Positions 44,535 to 54,400 are shown, counted from the first letter of the stretch. The stretch: DNA of 64,000 nt from Tenacibaculum agarivorans (GCF_001936575.1 NZ_MSMP01000029.1:1-64000), one strand, 5' to 3'. The notes: generated by a model not told the origin, from the sequence alone. Made by a program: numbers and translations.

Positions 44535-47500
44535 CTACTTAAATATTACTTTTTTTGTTTTTGTTCCTTGTAAGCTCTCTACTTTTACAATGTAAACTCC
44601 AGTATCTAAAAGATTCGGTTCTATTGTTAACATTCCTTGAGAAACAGCTACTTTTTTATACACTTCATTTCCTAAGACAGAATATAAACTTACAGTAACT
44701 TGTTTATCACTAGCTAAACCTTGAATAGTAATTTCTTGCTTACCAGATTTTAATATTTTCACGTCTTGTCTTAAGGCATTTCTATCTTCAAAATGTAAAA
44801 CTTTAGAAGTAGTGTGTAGATAAAATCTTCCTATTCCTTCTAATGTACTTGTTGTTGTAAATGTGTATGACTTTTCTTTAGTTAAATTGATAAATTTTCT
44901 AGTTGCTGAATCTTCTAAATATACTGTAAGATTAGCAGGAATATTATCTGTTTGTACAGATAAACTAATTTCTTGCCCTGCTTCAGATTGTAATCCGATA
45001 GGAATTACCATGGTTTCGTAATCTGAATCTGGTAACGATTGAATGGTGAAATCTGTATTTTCAGTACCTTCAACTAAATGGGTAAATACATCAAAAGAAG
45101 CTCCTTTAAAATTTCCAATATCATAACCAGCATCTAAACCTTTTGTAGTGTTACTGATATAATTAATTTTCGTAGTAACCTGAACACCATCTTGAGTTGC
45201 CATTACGTGTATATTAGAACGATGGTTACGACTTCTCGAGAAAGTTGTAGATCCTGTAGCATTTGCTAAACGATGACTTTCTTTAAATGTAATTGATGAA
45301 ACACCTGTGTTTGTTTTAACCATGAAACCTTGACCTACATTTAATGAAGTATCAGTATCTAGCAACGATGTAGTCACATATTTGTTCTGATTTGCATCCC
45401 AGGTATAAACACTTTGATAAAGGGGATCTAGTTTACTTAAGTTTTCTTGAATAAAGTTATTGTTTGAATTAGCATTTATTGGTAAATAAGCAGTATACGG
45501 ACTTCCGATTGCATTCCATTGATCTGCATTTACATTTACGATAACATCATTAGTTTCTAAACTTCCTGAAAAACCAATACTCCCATCAGTAGCTCTAGAA
45601 ATAATATAACTTCTTCCTTTCTCAAAAGAAATGATGTTGGAAGCTAAATCATCAGTTGTATAATATACCCATTTAGATCCTTCAGCTTTGCTGTCATCAT
45701 AATAAGCAACAGCATATCTATTAGGTGTAACTGTTGTATTTACTCGAATCTCATTTGCTGTATTTTCTACAAAATCTTTAATGCTTTGTCCAGAAACGGG
45801 TACGGTGATTAAATTCCATTCGTTTGCTAATAAACCTGATTTTTCAAAACTAACTGTTCCGTTAGCCGTTCCTTTTACTATAAAAGTTCCACTTGTAGTT
45901 GCAGAAGAGTTAATAGTAATTGTTTCCGCACTATTTAAATCGCCATTAACAATAGCTGCTCCGTTATCTTCTATAGAAAATGAAGAGAATTCTTCAATTG
46001 ACAAATCATTCATTTCTGCAGTAACTCCTGAACTAATAACTGGAAAATTAACAACATTAGGGATAACAACATTTTGTGAAGTTGAGGCGATTAAGTTTTC
46101 ATTCCAGTTTCCAGTATCTGTCCAACCTGTTCCATTAGAACCAGACCAAATTGTAAATTCAGTTAGAGATTTAAACCCAGTCCAACCAGCAGTTATATAT
46201 GCAGTTGTTGTTCCTGCAGGAATCTCCAAGTTAATACTGCTACGGTTAGAAAAAACATCTATTAATATGTTGTTTGTTATTACTGGTGGAGTTTTAGCTT
46301 TTGTTGTAAAATTGGATATAGGGTTAAAAGAAAAAGCTCCTCTTCCAATACTTGTAATACCTTCAGGGATGGTTACTCTTTCTAATAGATTATTATGAAA
46401 AGCACGTTCACCAATAGCAGTAACACTATTTGGAATAGTGACACTAGTTAGTTTATTATTAGCAAAAACATCCTCTTCAATATTGGTAATACTATTCCCG
46501 ATGGTTACACTAGTTAATTGATTTAACTCAAAAGCACGATTACCAATTGTTGTAATACTATTAGGAATAGTGATATCAGTTAATTTATTATCTCTAAAAG
46601 CAGCTATCCCAATAGTTGTAACACTATTAGGAATAGTGATATTAGCTAATTGATTACGTGCAAAAGCAGATACCCCAATAGTTGTAACGCTATTTGGAAT
46701 AGTTATATCGGTTAACTGATTTAACTCAAAAGCTGCACCCCCAATACTTGTAACACTATTTGGAATAATGACACTAGTTAATTGATTATTATAAAAAACA
46801 ATATTTCCGATAGTTGTAACACTATTAGGAATAATGATATCAGTTAATCTATTATCTCTAAAAGATTGATTTCCAATAGATATAACACTATTAGGAATAC
46901 TAACATTAATTAATTGATTTTTAAAAAAAGCAGATTCCCCAATAGTTGTAACACTATTAGGAATAGTTAAAACTTGTAACTGATTATCTGCAAAAGACTC
47001 ATTTCCAATAGTTTTTATCGTATTTGGAATGGTCACACTAATTAATTGGTTTCGTTTGAAAACACTATCCTCTATATCAGTAACGCCATTTGGAATGATC
47101 ACATTAGTTAATTCATTTATTTGAAAAGCAGATTTTCCAATAGTTGTAACACCATTACCTATAATTACACTGGTTAATGCATTATTTTCAAAAGCAGATT
47201 CTCCAATAGTTGTAACACTATTTGGAATAGTTACATTGATTAATTTATTATCTTTAAATACTCTTTTTCGAATATTAATAACACTATTTGGAATAGTTAC
47301 ACTAGTTAATTTATTATTTCTAAATGCATTATGTCGAATATCAGTGACACCATTTGGAATGATCACGTTAGTTAATTCATTATCTCTAAAGGCAGACTCT
47401 CTAATAATTGTAAGACTATTTGAGATGATTACATTGGTTAATTTATTGTTATCAAAAGCACTAACTCCAATATATGTAACACTATTTGGGATGGTTACGT

Positions 47501-47804
47501 TGGTTAATTCGTTATTGCTAAAAGCACTATTTCCAATACTGATAATACTAGTTGGAATAGTTACACTGGTTAATTGATTATTTTTAAAAGCATCATCTCC
47601 AATTATCGTAACTTTATAAGCTCTTCCATTGTTCACAACCTGTGTTGGTATTACTATATCTCCTGTATTAGTATTAGCTGTTATTTTTACTTCATTATTG
47701 CTACAGCAAAGAACGTCATATTCTATATTATTAACCGTAAAGGTTTGAGCAAATCCGATAAAACAGATGGTGAGTGTAATAAGAGTTAGTAGATTTCTTT
47801 TCAT
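44535..47804 (-). CDS. BspA-type LRR surface protein with T9SS sorting domain
   Basis: The protein is 1,089 aa from the ATG at 47804 (MKRNLLTLITLTICFIGFAQ); the frame extends 27 nt further but that would overlap the promoter. It has an opening FTVNNIEYDVL domain and then about 20 LRR_5 units of 23 residues (LTSVTIPNSVTTIGESAF). A beta-rich region of about 450 residues follows (WSGSNGTGWTDTGNWNE, WNAIGSPYTAYLP), common in T9SS cargo. A type A sorting domain ends it (VTVSLYSVLGNEVYKK, then GVYIVKVESLQGTKTKKVIF). It is a paralog of the next LRR gene downstream. It is exported by T9SS and probably adhesive, and carries the shared operator promoter. Confidence 0.95.
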   Translation of the reverse strand: MKRNLLTLITLTICFIGFAQTFTVNNIEYDVLCCSNNEVKITANTNTGDIVIPTQVVNNGRAYKVTIIGDDAFKNNQLTSVTIPTSIISIGNSAFSNNELTNVTIPNSVTYIGVSAFDNNKLTNVIISNSLTIIRESAFRDNELTNVIIPNGVTDIRHNAFRNNKLTSVTIPNSVINIRKRVFKDNKLINVTIPNSVTTIGESAFENNALTSVIIGNGVTTIGKSAFQINELTNVIIPNGVTDIEDSVFKRNQLISVTIPNTIKTIGNESFADNQLQVLTIPNSVTTIGESAFFKNQLINVSIPNSVISIGNQSFRDNRLTDIIIPNSVTTIGNIVFYNNQLTSVIIPNSVTSIGGAAFELNQLTDITIPNSVTTIGVSAFARNQLANITIPNSVTTIGIAAFRDNKLTDITIPNSITTIGNRAFELNQLTSVTIGNSITNIEEDVFANNKLTSVTIPNSVTAIGERAFHNNLLERVTIPEGITSIGRGAFSFNPISNFTTKAKTPPVITNNILIDVFSNRSSINLEIPAGTTTAYITAGWTGFKSLTEFTIWSGSNGTGWTDTGNWNENLIASTSQNVVIPNVVNFPVISSGVTAEMNDLSIEEFSSFSIEDNGAAIVNGDLNSAETITINSSATTSGTFIVKGTANGTVSFEKSGLLANEWNLITVPVSGQSIKDFVENTANEIRVNTTVTPNRYAVAYYDDSKAEGSKWVYYTTDDLASNIISFEKGRSYIISRATDGSIGFSGSLETNDVIVNVNADQWNAIGSPYTAYLPINANSNNNFIQENLSKLDPLYQSVYTWDANQNKYVTTSLLDTDTSLNVGQGFMVKTNTGVSSITFKESHRLANATGSTTFSRSRNHRSNIHVMATQDGVQVTTKINYISNTTKGLDAGYDIGNFKGASFDVFTHLVEGTENTDFTIQSLPDSDYETMVIPIGLQSEAGQEISLSVQTDNIPANLTVYLEDSATRKFINLTKEKSYTFTTTSTLEGIGRFYLHTTSKVLHFEDRNALRQDVKILKSGKQEITIQGLASDKQVTVSLYSVLGNEVYKKVAVSQGMLTIEPNLLDTGVYIVKVESLQGTKTKKVIFK
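46330..47600 (-). repeat. LRR_5 array, about 69-bp period
   Basis: About 18-20 units of 23 codons with a consensus like LTSVTIPNSVTTIGxxAFxxN. At DNA level the phrase GTAACACTATTAGGAATAGT recurs with few changes, so units may exchange by recombination. Confidence 0.85.
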
Positions 47805-47828
47805 TTTTTTAAAATTAAATTTAGGGTG

Positions 47829-47877
47829 CAATTTTATTGAAAGAAAACTCTTACGTCAATAACCCGATTAGGGGGTT
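47829..47877 (-). promoter_or_regulatory. Promoter with inverted-repeat operator (LRR gene 1)
   Basis: On the minus strand: AACCCCCTAATCGGGTT (47861-47877), TTG (47857-47859), 20 nt, TAAAATTG (47829-47836), then the ATG at 47804. The operator is identical to that of LRR gene 2, and the gap between boxes is the same in all three promoters. Confidence 0.75.
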
Positions 47878-48081
47878 TTATGTAGCTTTTTTTATTGAAT
47901 TGAATTAATGTGAACTTTGTTTTAAGTTAAAGCTGTTACTACGAGTGAAGTTATTTGTAATACAATGAAAAATAATTTTGCGCTTCGACTATCGCTTAGT
48001 ACAATTTTACTTTTGATTTCGATAAACTCAATCTCCTGTAAAATCAATAGAATTTTCAGAAAAGTATACTTGAGATTTACG

Positions 48082-48681
48082 TTAAATCAATTGGTTTTTA
48101 AAAGCGAAAACTGTTAATTCAACTACACTCGACACATTTGATTTTTTAAAAATATTTTTTTTATGACTCTTAACAGTATGATTAGAAATGAATAACTTTT
48201 CTCCAATTTGATCTTCTGTTAACCCTTTAGAAATGTAATTGATAACCTCAATTTCTCTTGCTGAAAAAAGATTTTTAGCTTCATTAATATCAGCATTAAG
48301 ATTTTCTGAATCAATTCCCATTTCTAGTGCTGCAAATAATGATTTTTGATGTATAGGTTTTACTATATATCCATTGGGTTGCACTTCTTGAGCTCTTTTA
48401 ATTGTCTTTTTATCAGCATAAGCCGTAAGAAAGAAAATATATGGGGTGTAGATTTTACGTATTTCTTTAGCTAAAGCAATACCATCTTTTTCATCATTAA
48501 GCATAATATCTAACAATAAAATATCTGGTCTTAAGTGGTTGATTTCTTTAAAGGCTATTTTCCAGCTTTTGGAAGAACCGATAACTTTGTATTCAAGGTC
48601 TTCCATAACCTCCTTAATTTCTTCCGATACTATGAGTTGATCTTCAACAATAAATGTAGTCATACTTTGAATCTTATTCAT
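48082..48681 (-). CDS. LuxR-type response regulator
   Basis: The protein is 199 aa. It has a receiver domain at about residues 7-120: acidic pair in FIVEDQ, phosphoacceptor Asp in ILLLDIML, Thr in IFFLTAYAD and Lys in GYIVKPIHQ. A LuxR/GerE helix-turn-helix lies at about 135-195 (LFSAREIEVINYISKGLTED, then LFISNHTVKSHKKNIFKK). It starts 5 nt after the histidine kinase stop, so the two form a co-transcribed pair. It is a candidate activator of the three neighbouring surface genes with matching operators, and perhaps of its own operon. Confidence 0.95.
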   Translation of the reverse strand: MNKIQSMTTFIVEDQLIVSEEIKEVMEDLEYKVIGSSKSWKIAFKEINHLRPDILLLDIMLNDEKDGIALAKEIRKIYTPYIFFLTAYADKKTIKRAQEVQPNGYIVKPIHQKSLFAALEMGIDSENLNADINEAKNLFSAREIEVINYISKGLTEDQIGEKLFISNHTVKSHKKNIFKKSNVSSVVELTVFAFKNQLI

Positions 48682-48686
48682 ATAAA

Positions 48687-49868
48687 TTAATTTTCATAAC
48701 TATAGGTTAATTGATACATCACTCCGTTTTCACTTTGTATTTCTAATTTCCCGTTTATTTGTTCTGTTAAAAGTGCTATAATTTTTGAACCTAAACCTTT
48801 ATAATTCTTTTGTGAATCAATAATACCAACTCCATTATCACGAATTGTAAGTTTTTTTATTTGATATGCATTTGATCGAAAATCAATAAAAATTTTAGGG
48901 TCTTTAATTCCTTCAAAAGCATACTTCATTGCATTGGTTATAGCTTCATTAATAATTAAACCAAGATATAACGCTTCATTTGAGCTTAACTGTTTTTCTT
49001 CAATAATTAATTCATAATCAATTTCAGTTTCGCTAGTGTATTTAAAGATTAATCCAGAGACAATATCTTCGAGATATTTTTGAAAATTAATAGTTTCATT
49101 AGAATTATTTTGGTACAATAATGTATGAATTTTCCCCATGGCCATAATCCTGTCTTTTCCTGTATTCAAAGCATCTATAGCTGTTTGATCTTCTAATCTA
49201 CTCACTTGTAATCCGATTAAACTTGAAATCAACTGTAAGTTATTTTTTACTCTGTGATTTAATTCTTTTAGAAGAAATTCAATTCGTTCTGTTTTTTCTT
49301 CTGATCTTTTTCTTTGGAATTCATATTGATTTACTAACCAACGAATGAGTAGTACAAATAAGCATAATACAATAACAAAACTTAAAGAAACATCTAAAAA
49401 TCGTATAGAATCACTAGAATAAGGGGTAACCCAGGTTGTAAATCGTTCTAGAAGAAGTAAACTAATTGTATTTATTAAAGCAAAAGCTATAAAAAACCGT
49501 AAATACTTTTTTTCAATAAAAATGATAAAGCTAGCTGTACTAACAAGTACATATAATAACATCGCTCCCTTAAGTCCACCAGATTGAAACCAAAGAACAT
49601 CAATAATCCCTATTGTAAATACAACAATTACAATTGAAACTTGCTCGTATCTGTTTTTAAAACGAGCATGGTAATAACAAATACTGTATACCAATCCAAC
49701 TAATATGTTTAAAATATGTACTTCAATATCTACATCCGCAATTACGTTTATAATCGCAGATGTTAAACTAGCTAAAACTCCTATAATAAGAACAATATTG
49801 ATAAGTTGAGAACGAAAATTAATATGATTAGCATTGGTTAAAAACAATGATAGCTTTTTCATATTCAT
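48687..49868 (-). CDS. Membrane histidine kinase, HisKA_2 type
   Basis: The protein is 393 aa. Residues about 20-185 contain six hydrophobic helices with no large periplasmic loop (IVLIIGVLASLTSAIINVIA, then FVIVLCLFVLLIRWLV), so it senses within or near the membrane. The H-box is LNHRVKNNLQLISSLIGLQ, typical of the HisKA_2 group. The ATPase domain has the N-box EAITNAMKYAFEG and G-boxes DNGVGI and GLGSKIIALL. The response regulator follows directly. The signal is unknown. Confidence 0.93.
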   Translation of the reverse strand: MNMKKLSLFLTNANHINFRSQLINIVLIIGVLASLTSAIINVIADVDIEVHILNILVGLVYSICYYHARFKNRYEQVSIVIVVFTIGIIDVLWFQSGGLKGAMLLYVLVSTASFIIFIEKKYLRFFIAFALINTISLLLLERFTTWVTPYSSDSIRFLDVSLSFVIVLCLFVLLIRWLVNQYEFQRKRSEEKTERIEFLLKELNHRVKNNLQLISSLIGLQVSRLEDQTAIDALNTGKDRIMAMGKIHTLLYQNNSNETINFQKYLEDIVSGLIFKYTSETEIDYELIIEEKQLSSNEALYLGLIINEAITNAMKYAFEGIKDPKIFIDFRSNAYQIKKLTIRDNGVGIIDSQKNYKGLGSKIIALLTEQINGKLEIQSENGVMYQLTYSYEN

Positions 49869-50357
49869 ACACTGTTTAGTAATAATTCTTTTTAGATTTC
49901 ACCTTTTTATATAGTTATAATTTTCGCTGCGTGTTTATATCAAACCACTCACAAGTAGGTTGATTCTAAGAATTAGTTACGCTTTAAAACTTGGTACAAA
50001 ACTAGAAAGGTAAAATCATAAAAACACCCCTGAAAACAGGGTAAAACATTATGGTAAAAATTTATATGCATATTTTATATTTAAAATAAAATACTGTCAA
50101 TTTTTAATACGCACAAAATGTTAAACCCACAGGAAGTTAACTCGTTTTTTATTTTCATAAAAAAGTATTAAATTAAGGTAATCATAATCCCTTTGTTATT
50201 TATTATCTCTAATAACGTGATTTCGATATAAGAAATTTATAAATCATTACAGTATATAACCCTGATTTATCTTTAAGTAAAACTGTAGTGAATTGATCTT
50301 ACTAGAACAGTACTTCAAAAAAACTTAACTCGAATTCGTCTTAAACATTTTTTTCAA
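49869..50357. other. 489-nt divergent intergenic region
   Basis: It lies between the kinase gene (minus) and the 227-aa membrane protein gene (plus). Its left part holds the kinase promoter described at 49997-50041. The right 300 nt is plain AT-rich DNA; I see no ORF, RNA or repeat there. Confidence 0.6.
49997..50041 (-). promoter_or_regulatory. Kinase-operon promoter with related palindrome
   Basis: TAGTTTTG (49997-50004, minus strand) is a perfect TAnnTTTG box. A palindrome CCCTG-AAAA-CAGGG (50028-50041) is centred about 30 nt upstream of the box, close to the 31-33 nt of the three surface-gene operators. No TTG -33 box is seen. The box lies about 130 nt before the start codon. Confidence 0.5.
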
Positions 50358-51041
50358 ATGAAAAAACAAGAATTACAACACTCGGATTATAGAATTAGAA
50401 AGCTTATTGGTATTTTAGGTTTATTACTCCCAATTCTTTTACCTCTAACTGGAAAAGAGCTTTTATCTTCAATTAGTCATTACTATTATAAACCTCTACC
50501 TTCTATTGTATTCATTATTATTCTTTCCTGTTTTGCTTTATTTTTAATTTCTTATAAAGGCTACAAGATTGATAAAGCTACAGAGAAGTTAAGTGATGAT
50601 CTTATTACTAATATTGGTGGATTAGCTGCATTGCTTGTTGTATTTATACCTACACGATGCGCTGGAAGTGAAAGTGATTTTATAGACAGTTTATGCGGCA
50701 TTGACAATTTTCCTTTATTAGGACATGATGATCCCACATCAAATACTATTCATTTAGTAAGTGCAGGTATATTTATTGTCAGTATGGGCTGGATGTCTCG
50801 ATATAAATTTACTAGAGGCAGTGACACTTCGTATCATAAATTGTATCGTACTTCTGGATTGATTACTTTTATTGCAGCAGGGATATTACTGCTATTCTTC
50901 AGTATAGAATTTATATTCAATACTACTTTTTCACTCACAAAATATGATGTATTCATCTTCGAAACGATAGCTATAATTCCTTTTGCTGTTTCTTGGTTAG
51001 TTAAAGGACAAACTATATCCTACCTCAAAAAACTATTTTGA
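50358..51041 (+). CDS. Uncharacterised six-helix membrane protein
   Basis: The protein is 227 aa, with hydrophobic helices at about residues 15-33 (LIGILGLLLPILLPLTG), 48-66 (IVFIIILSCFALFLIS), 84-100, 130-148 (LVSAGIFIVSMGWMSR), 168-188 and 200-217. A loop between helices 3 and 4 has conserved-looking residues (PTRCAGSES, then LCGIDNFPLLGHDD) that could bind something on the periplasmic side. I recall the overall layout from DUF998-like or similar small membrane families, but cannot name it. It stands alone and converges with the VOC gene. Confidence 0.85.
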   Translation: MKKQELQHSDYRIRKLIGILGLLLPILLPLTGKELLSSISHYYYKPLPSIVFIIILSCFALFLISYKGYKIDKATEKLSDDLITNIGGLAALLVVFIPTRCAGSESDFIDSLCGIDNFPLLGHDDPTSNTIHLVSAGIFIVSMGWMSRYKFTRGSDTSYHKLYRTSGLITFIAAGILLLFFSIEFIFNTTFSLTKYDVFIFETIAIIPFAVSWLVKGQTISYLKKLF

Positions 51042-51103
51042 TTATAGATTTAGAATAGTTGTCGATTGAAGACAAGCAATGGAAAATTTCAATATTAAAA
51101 ATT

Positions 51104-51484
51104 TTACTTATCTACTCGCCATGGTGGATCTTTTCTATTTTTTCCTCCATAGAATAATATAATTTGGTTTCCATCTAGATCTTTTAATCTTGCTTCTCTC
51201 CACAACCAACTTTGATCTACGGGTTCTTGCTCAAACTTAACCCCTGATTTTTTAAGTTGTTCAACTTGTTCATCAAGGTTTTCACATTCAAAATATACAT
51301 AAACTCCATCTCCTTTAGGTAATTCTTTAGTTTGGTGAATAGAAAAAGTAGCATCACCATCAGGACATTCAAATCTAGCATAATGTGGTAATGCTTCAAC
51401 TATGAGTCGCAATCCTAATTTTTCATAAAAAGGAATTGACTTTGTTAAATCTAATGAAGGTACTGTGATTTGATTTAAGTTCAT
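51104..51484 (-). CDS. VOC family (glyoxalase-like) protein
   Basis: The protein is 126 aa from the ATG at 51484 (MNLNQITVPSLDLTKSIPFY); the longer frame runs into the upstream gene. Two beta-alpha-beta-beta-beta units are visible: SIPFYEKLGLRLIVEALPHY with ATFSIHQTK, and DGVYVYFECENLDEQVEQL with EARLKDLDGNQIILFYGG. This is the typical VOC fold used by metal-dependent dioxygenases, glyoxalases and resistance proteins. Its ATG overlaps the stop of the hydrolase gene (ATGA), so the two are translated together. The substrate is unknown. Confidence 0.93.
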   Translation of the reverse strand: MNLNQITVPSLDLTKSIPFYEKLGLRLIVEALPHYARFECPDGDATFSIHQTKELPKGDGVYVYFECENLDEQVEQLKKSGVKFEQEPVDQSWLWREARLKDLDGNQIILFYGGKNRKDPPWRVDK

Positions 51485-52365
51485 ACTAGTAGTTTTATAA
51501 GTTGATGTAGTGCAATTTTGGCTTCTTTCATAACTGGTAATAATGGCCAAATGTGTGGCATGTTTTCTCCTAAAATTACTTTAGGATGAACACCCGCTTG
51601 TATGAATTTTTCAACTGCTAATTTTTGATCAGGATACATAATATCATTTTCTGATAAAAATAAAATCGTTTCTGGAAATTCCTCAAAACTTCCATACAAT
51701 GGAGAAATGATTTCATTTTGTAATGAGATACTACCAGCACACATTTTTTTAGCACTTAAAATGCCTGTTTTAGATAACATTGGATCTATAATATCTAATG
51801 TATCAATTTCTATGTTTGACATTGAAGCATCCATAACTGGTGAAATCAATATTGTTTTTAGAGGTAATGGTTTCTTTTCTACAATTAATCGTTGTATTAG
51901 AGATATAGCTAAAGTCCCTCCTACTGAATCACCAATTAAGATCACATTATCAGAGGTGAATTGCTCTAATGCCTTACTATAAACTGCATCTATATTTTTA
52001 GATATTTCTTCTATTTTATGTTCTGGAGCTTTTGGATAATTACACATCCAAATAGTGTAATCAGTCTTTTTTGCAATTGTTTTAATCGTATCCCAATGAT
52101 GTTGCGCTGGTCCAGAAATAAAAGCACCTCCATGGATAAACAGAAGTAGTTTTTTCGGATTACCTTTGCAACTAACTTCAGTAATTAAAGTCTTTGCTAT
52201 TTGAAATTGCTGAGTTATATGTTTTTTAAAAAACAATCCTTTAGGTTGAAAAACATCTTCTTTTCGAATTGCTATGAAATCTATAGGATCTTGACTAAAC
52301 TTTTTCTTTATACCCTTAAATTTTATTACCCAAAGTGTCATATAGAACGTTAAACTCTGTTTCAT
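51481..52365 (-). CDS. Alpha/beta hydrolase (HSL/esterase-type)
   Basis: The protein is 294 aa. The oxyanion motif is LLFIHGGAFISGPAQHHW and the nucleophile elbow is VILIGDSVGGTLAISL (Ser in GDSVGG). The Asp candidate is in ILFLSENDIMYPDQ and the His candidate in GENMPHIWPL, giving a complete triad in the Abhydrolase_3 layout. There is no signal peptide of standard form; the N-terminus is weakly hydrophobic (MKQSLTFYMTLWVIKFKG). It likely hydrolyses short esters in the cytoplasm or at the membrane. It is coupled to the VOC gene. Confidence 0.93.
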   Translation of the reverse strand: MKQSLTFYMTLWVIKFKGIKKKFSQDPIDFIAIRKEDVFQPKGLFFKKHITQQFQIAKTLITEVSCKGNPKKLLLFIHGGAFISGPAQHHWDTIKTIAKKTDYTIWMCNYPKAPEHKIEEISKNIDAVYSKALEQFTSDNVILIGDSVGGTLAISLIQRLIVEKKPLPLKTILISPVMDASMSNIEIDTLDIIDPMLSKTGILSAKKMCAGSISLQNEIISPLYGSFEEFPETILFLSENDIMYPDQKLAVEKFIQAGVHPKVILGENMPHIWPLLPVMKEAKIALHQLIKLLV

Positions 52366-52501
52366 ACTATTTCATATTTTTATCTACAGTTTTTCTATCT
52401 ATTCTTTAAATTCTGCGCCTATATAGATCTTACAAACTTGATTATTAAAATTACTAAAATATGGCTGTCAAGCAAGACTTTTTATTTTAGTATAATTCAT
52501 T

Positions 52502-52509
52502 TAATTTTG
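52502..52509 (+). promoter_or_regulatory. -7 box of TPR-HTH regulator gene 1
   Basis: TAATTTTG fits TAnnTTTG perfectly and lies 25 nt before the ATG at 52535. I see no clear -33 TTG. Confidence 0.45.
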
Positions 52510-52534
52510 AAGCATTAAATTATTCCCTCAATAC

Positions 52535-54193
52535 ATGCAGAAAATCATCTGTTTTTTACTCTTTTTTTCTTTCTTGGTTACTTTCTCTCAAGATTCAGAT
52601 TCAACCATTGTTAATTATAAAAACAATATCAAGAATGCTCAGAACGACTCATTAAAAGTAAGTTACCTTTTAAAATTAGGAACTTATCAAAAAAACAGAG
52701 ACCCGAATCAACTTCCTATTTACCACAAACAAGTTCGAGAGATTTTTAAACATGCGAAGTACAATTACAAATACCAAAAAAAAATATTACTAATTCAATC
52801 AGGAGTATATAAAAGAAGAGCTTCAGATTTTTCAGGAGCATTAAAAGACTATTTAGCAGCTCAAAAAATTATCATAGAAACAAATGATTCTTTGAATCTT
52901 GGAATAAACTATGGAAATATTGCAATGCTCTATAAATATAAGGGTGAGTGTGAAAAATCCATTGTGAATTTTAAAAAGGCAATTGCAATTAATACATTAA
53001 ATAAAAATTACAAGTTAGTAGGTAGAAATTACGGTAATATAGCAAGATGTTATTCTAAAATTAATCAAACAGACTCTGCTTATTATTATTTTGATAAAGG
53101 TATTTATTACGCTAAGCTTCATGGGGCTGAAGAAATTTTACAAGGCATTTACGGAAAAAAAGCTTATTTGCTTTCTGAACATAAAAGATATGAAGAAGCC
53201 CTTCCATTACAATTAAACTATTTAGCATATGCTAAAAGTATTCGCAAAAACTTATCTATCATAGTTACAAATACTAATCTAGCTAGGACATATTTTGGAT
53301 TAAAAGAACACAAAAAAGCATTATTTCATACCAGAGAAGCAATTGATTTAGCAACTAAAATTAAAATGACTAATCGACTTGATATAGCTTATAAAATTAG
53401 AAGTGATATTTATAAGAGCATGGGCAAATATGACCTTGCTTTTGATGATTTACAAAAACATAATGAAATTCAGAACGAGATTAATATTGTAAAAAATGCG
53501 AAGAAATTTACAGAGTTAGAAATGGCTTATTCTTTCGAAAAAGAACGAATTAAAGATAGTATAATTCATACTGAAGAGAAAAAAAGAATTGAATTGCAAG
53601 CTGAAGGCCAAAAAACAAAAAAGCAACTGTACATTGCTATACTTATAATTATTACTATTGTAAGTATTGGTATTTTATATTACGGGTACCGTTTATATTT
53701 AACAACTCAGAAAAAAAATAAAATTAGAGAAGCTCAATTATCTGAAAAAATATCTAATTTAAATACAGAAGTTACCACAAAAAAGGAAGAAGTGAATGAT
53801 CTCTTAACTGAAACTCTGGTTCATTTACGTACTAAAGAAAAACTAGCAGACAATTTGGCAAAGTTATCTCATAATGAAGAAGGTGTAACACTAAAGGGGA
53901 TTATAGCAGACTTAAAAGCTGAAAAATTAGGAGACTCTAAAATTATAGTACTGAAAAAAAATATCGAGACTTTAAATTACGAGTTTTTAAAAACATTAAA
54001 AACTCAACATCCTACATTAACAAAAACTGATATTGAAATATGTTCCTTTATAAAAATTGGACTTTCTAGAGCTGAAGTTGCTAATTTGAGAAAGACCAGC
54101 TTGTATGCTATTAAATCTACTCGATATCGATTAAAAAAGAAACTAAACCTTAATTCTAATGACTCTCTAGATCAATATATTAAATCTCTTTAA
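52535..54193 (+). CDS. TPR membrane regulator with C-terminal HTH, paralog 1
   Basis: The protein is 552 aa. A signal or first helix (MQKIICFLLFFSFLVTFSQ) precedes TPR repeats at about residues 30-325 (GINYGNIAMLYKYKGECEKS, then LVGRNYGNIARCYSKINQ). A membrane helix lies at about 365-385 (YIAILIIITIVSIGILYYG), followed by a coiled coil. The C-terminal helix-turn-helix is at about 495-552 (TKTDIEICSFIKIGLSRAEV, then KSTRYRLKKKLNL). The TPR part should face the periplasm and the HTH the cytoplasm, making a one-component sensor-regulator of a type common in Flavobacteriia. It is a tandem paralog of the next gene. Confidence 0.93.
   Translation: MQKIICFLLFFSFLVTFSQDSDSTIVNYKNNIKNAQNDSLKVSYLLKLGTYQKNRDPNQLPIYHKQVREIFKHAKYNYKYQKKILLIQSGVYKRRASDFSGALKDYLAAQKIIIETNDSLNLGINYGNIAMLYKYKGECEKSIVNFKKAIAINTLNKNYKLVGRNYGNIARCYSKINQTDSAYYYFDKGIYYAKLHGAEEILQGIYGKKAYLLSEHKRYEEALPLQLNYLAYAKSIRKNLSIIVTNTNLARTYFGLKEHKKALFHTREAIDLATKIKMTNRLDIAYKIRSDIYKSMGKYDLAFDDLQKHNEIQNEINIVKNAKKFTELEMAYSFEKERIKDSIIHTEEKKRIELQAEGQKTKKQLYIAILIIITIVSIGILYYGYRLYLTTQKKNKIREAQLSEKISNLNTEVTTKKEEVNDLLTETLVHLRTKEKLADNLAKLSHNEEGVTLKGIIADLKAEKLGDSKIIVLKKNIETLNYEFLKTLKTQHPTLTKTDIEICSFIKIGLSRAEVANLRKTSLYAIKSTRYRLKKKLNLNSNDSLDQYIKSL
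53756..54193 (+). repeat. Duplicated HTH-coding segment, copy 1
   Basis: This 438-bp 3' end of paralog 1 corresponds without indels to 55868-56305 of paralog 2. The encoded segments differ at about 19 of 145 residues. Confidence 0.85.
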
Positions 54194-54400
54194 ATTAAAA
54201 TTGAAAATTTATTCCTATTTTGATATTATTCTCACTATTTCCTAACTTAAAATTAAAGTTCATCTATTCATTTTTTGACTTTCTCAATAGGTTTTCTATT
54301 TTTAAGTTAGGAATCTTATTGTAGTTTACTACAAAAGCAAAATCAAAAACTATTCTAAATTTAGTCATTAATATTATTTACATCATATATAACCCTCAAG

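Noticed and set aside
45781..46398. 205-codon plus-strand ORF opposite the LRR/T9SS gene
   Set aside because: It is a shadow frame of repeat-rich coding DNA; the minus-strand gene is clear.
51217..51399. 60-codon minus-strand ORF inside the VOC gene
   Set aside because: It is another frame of the VOC coding region with no features of its own.
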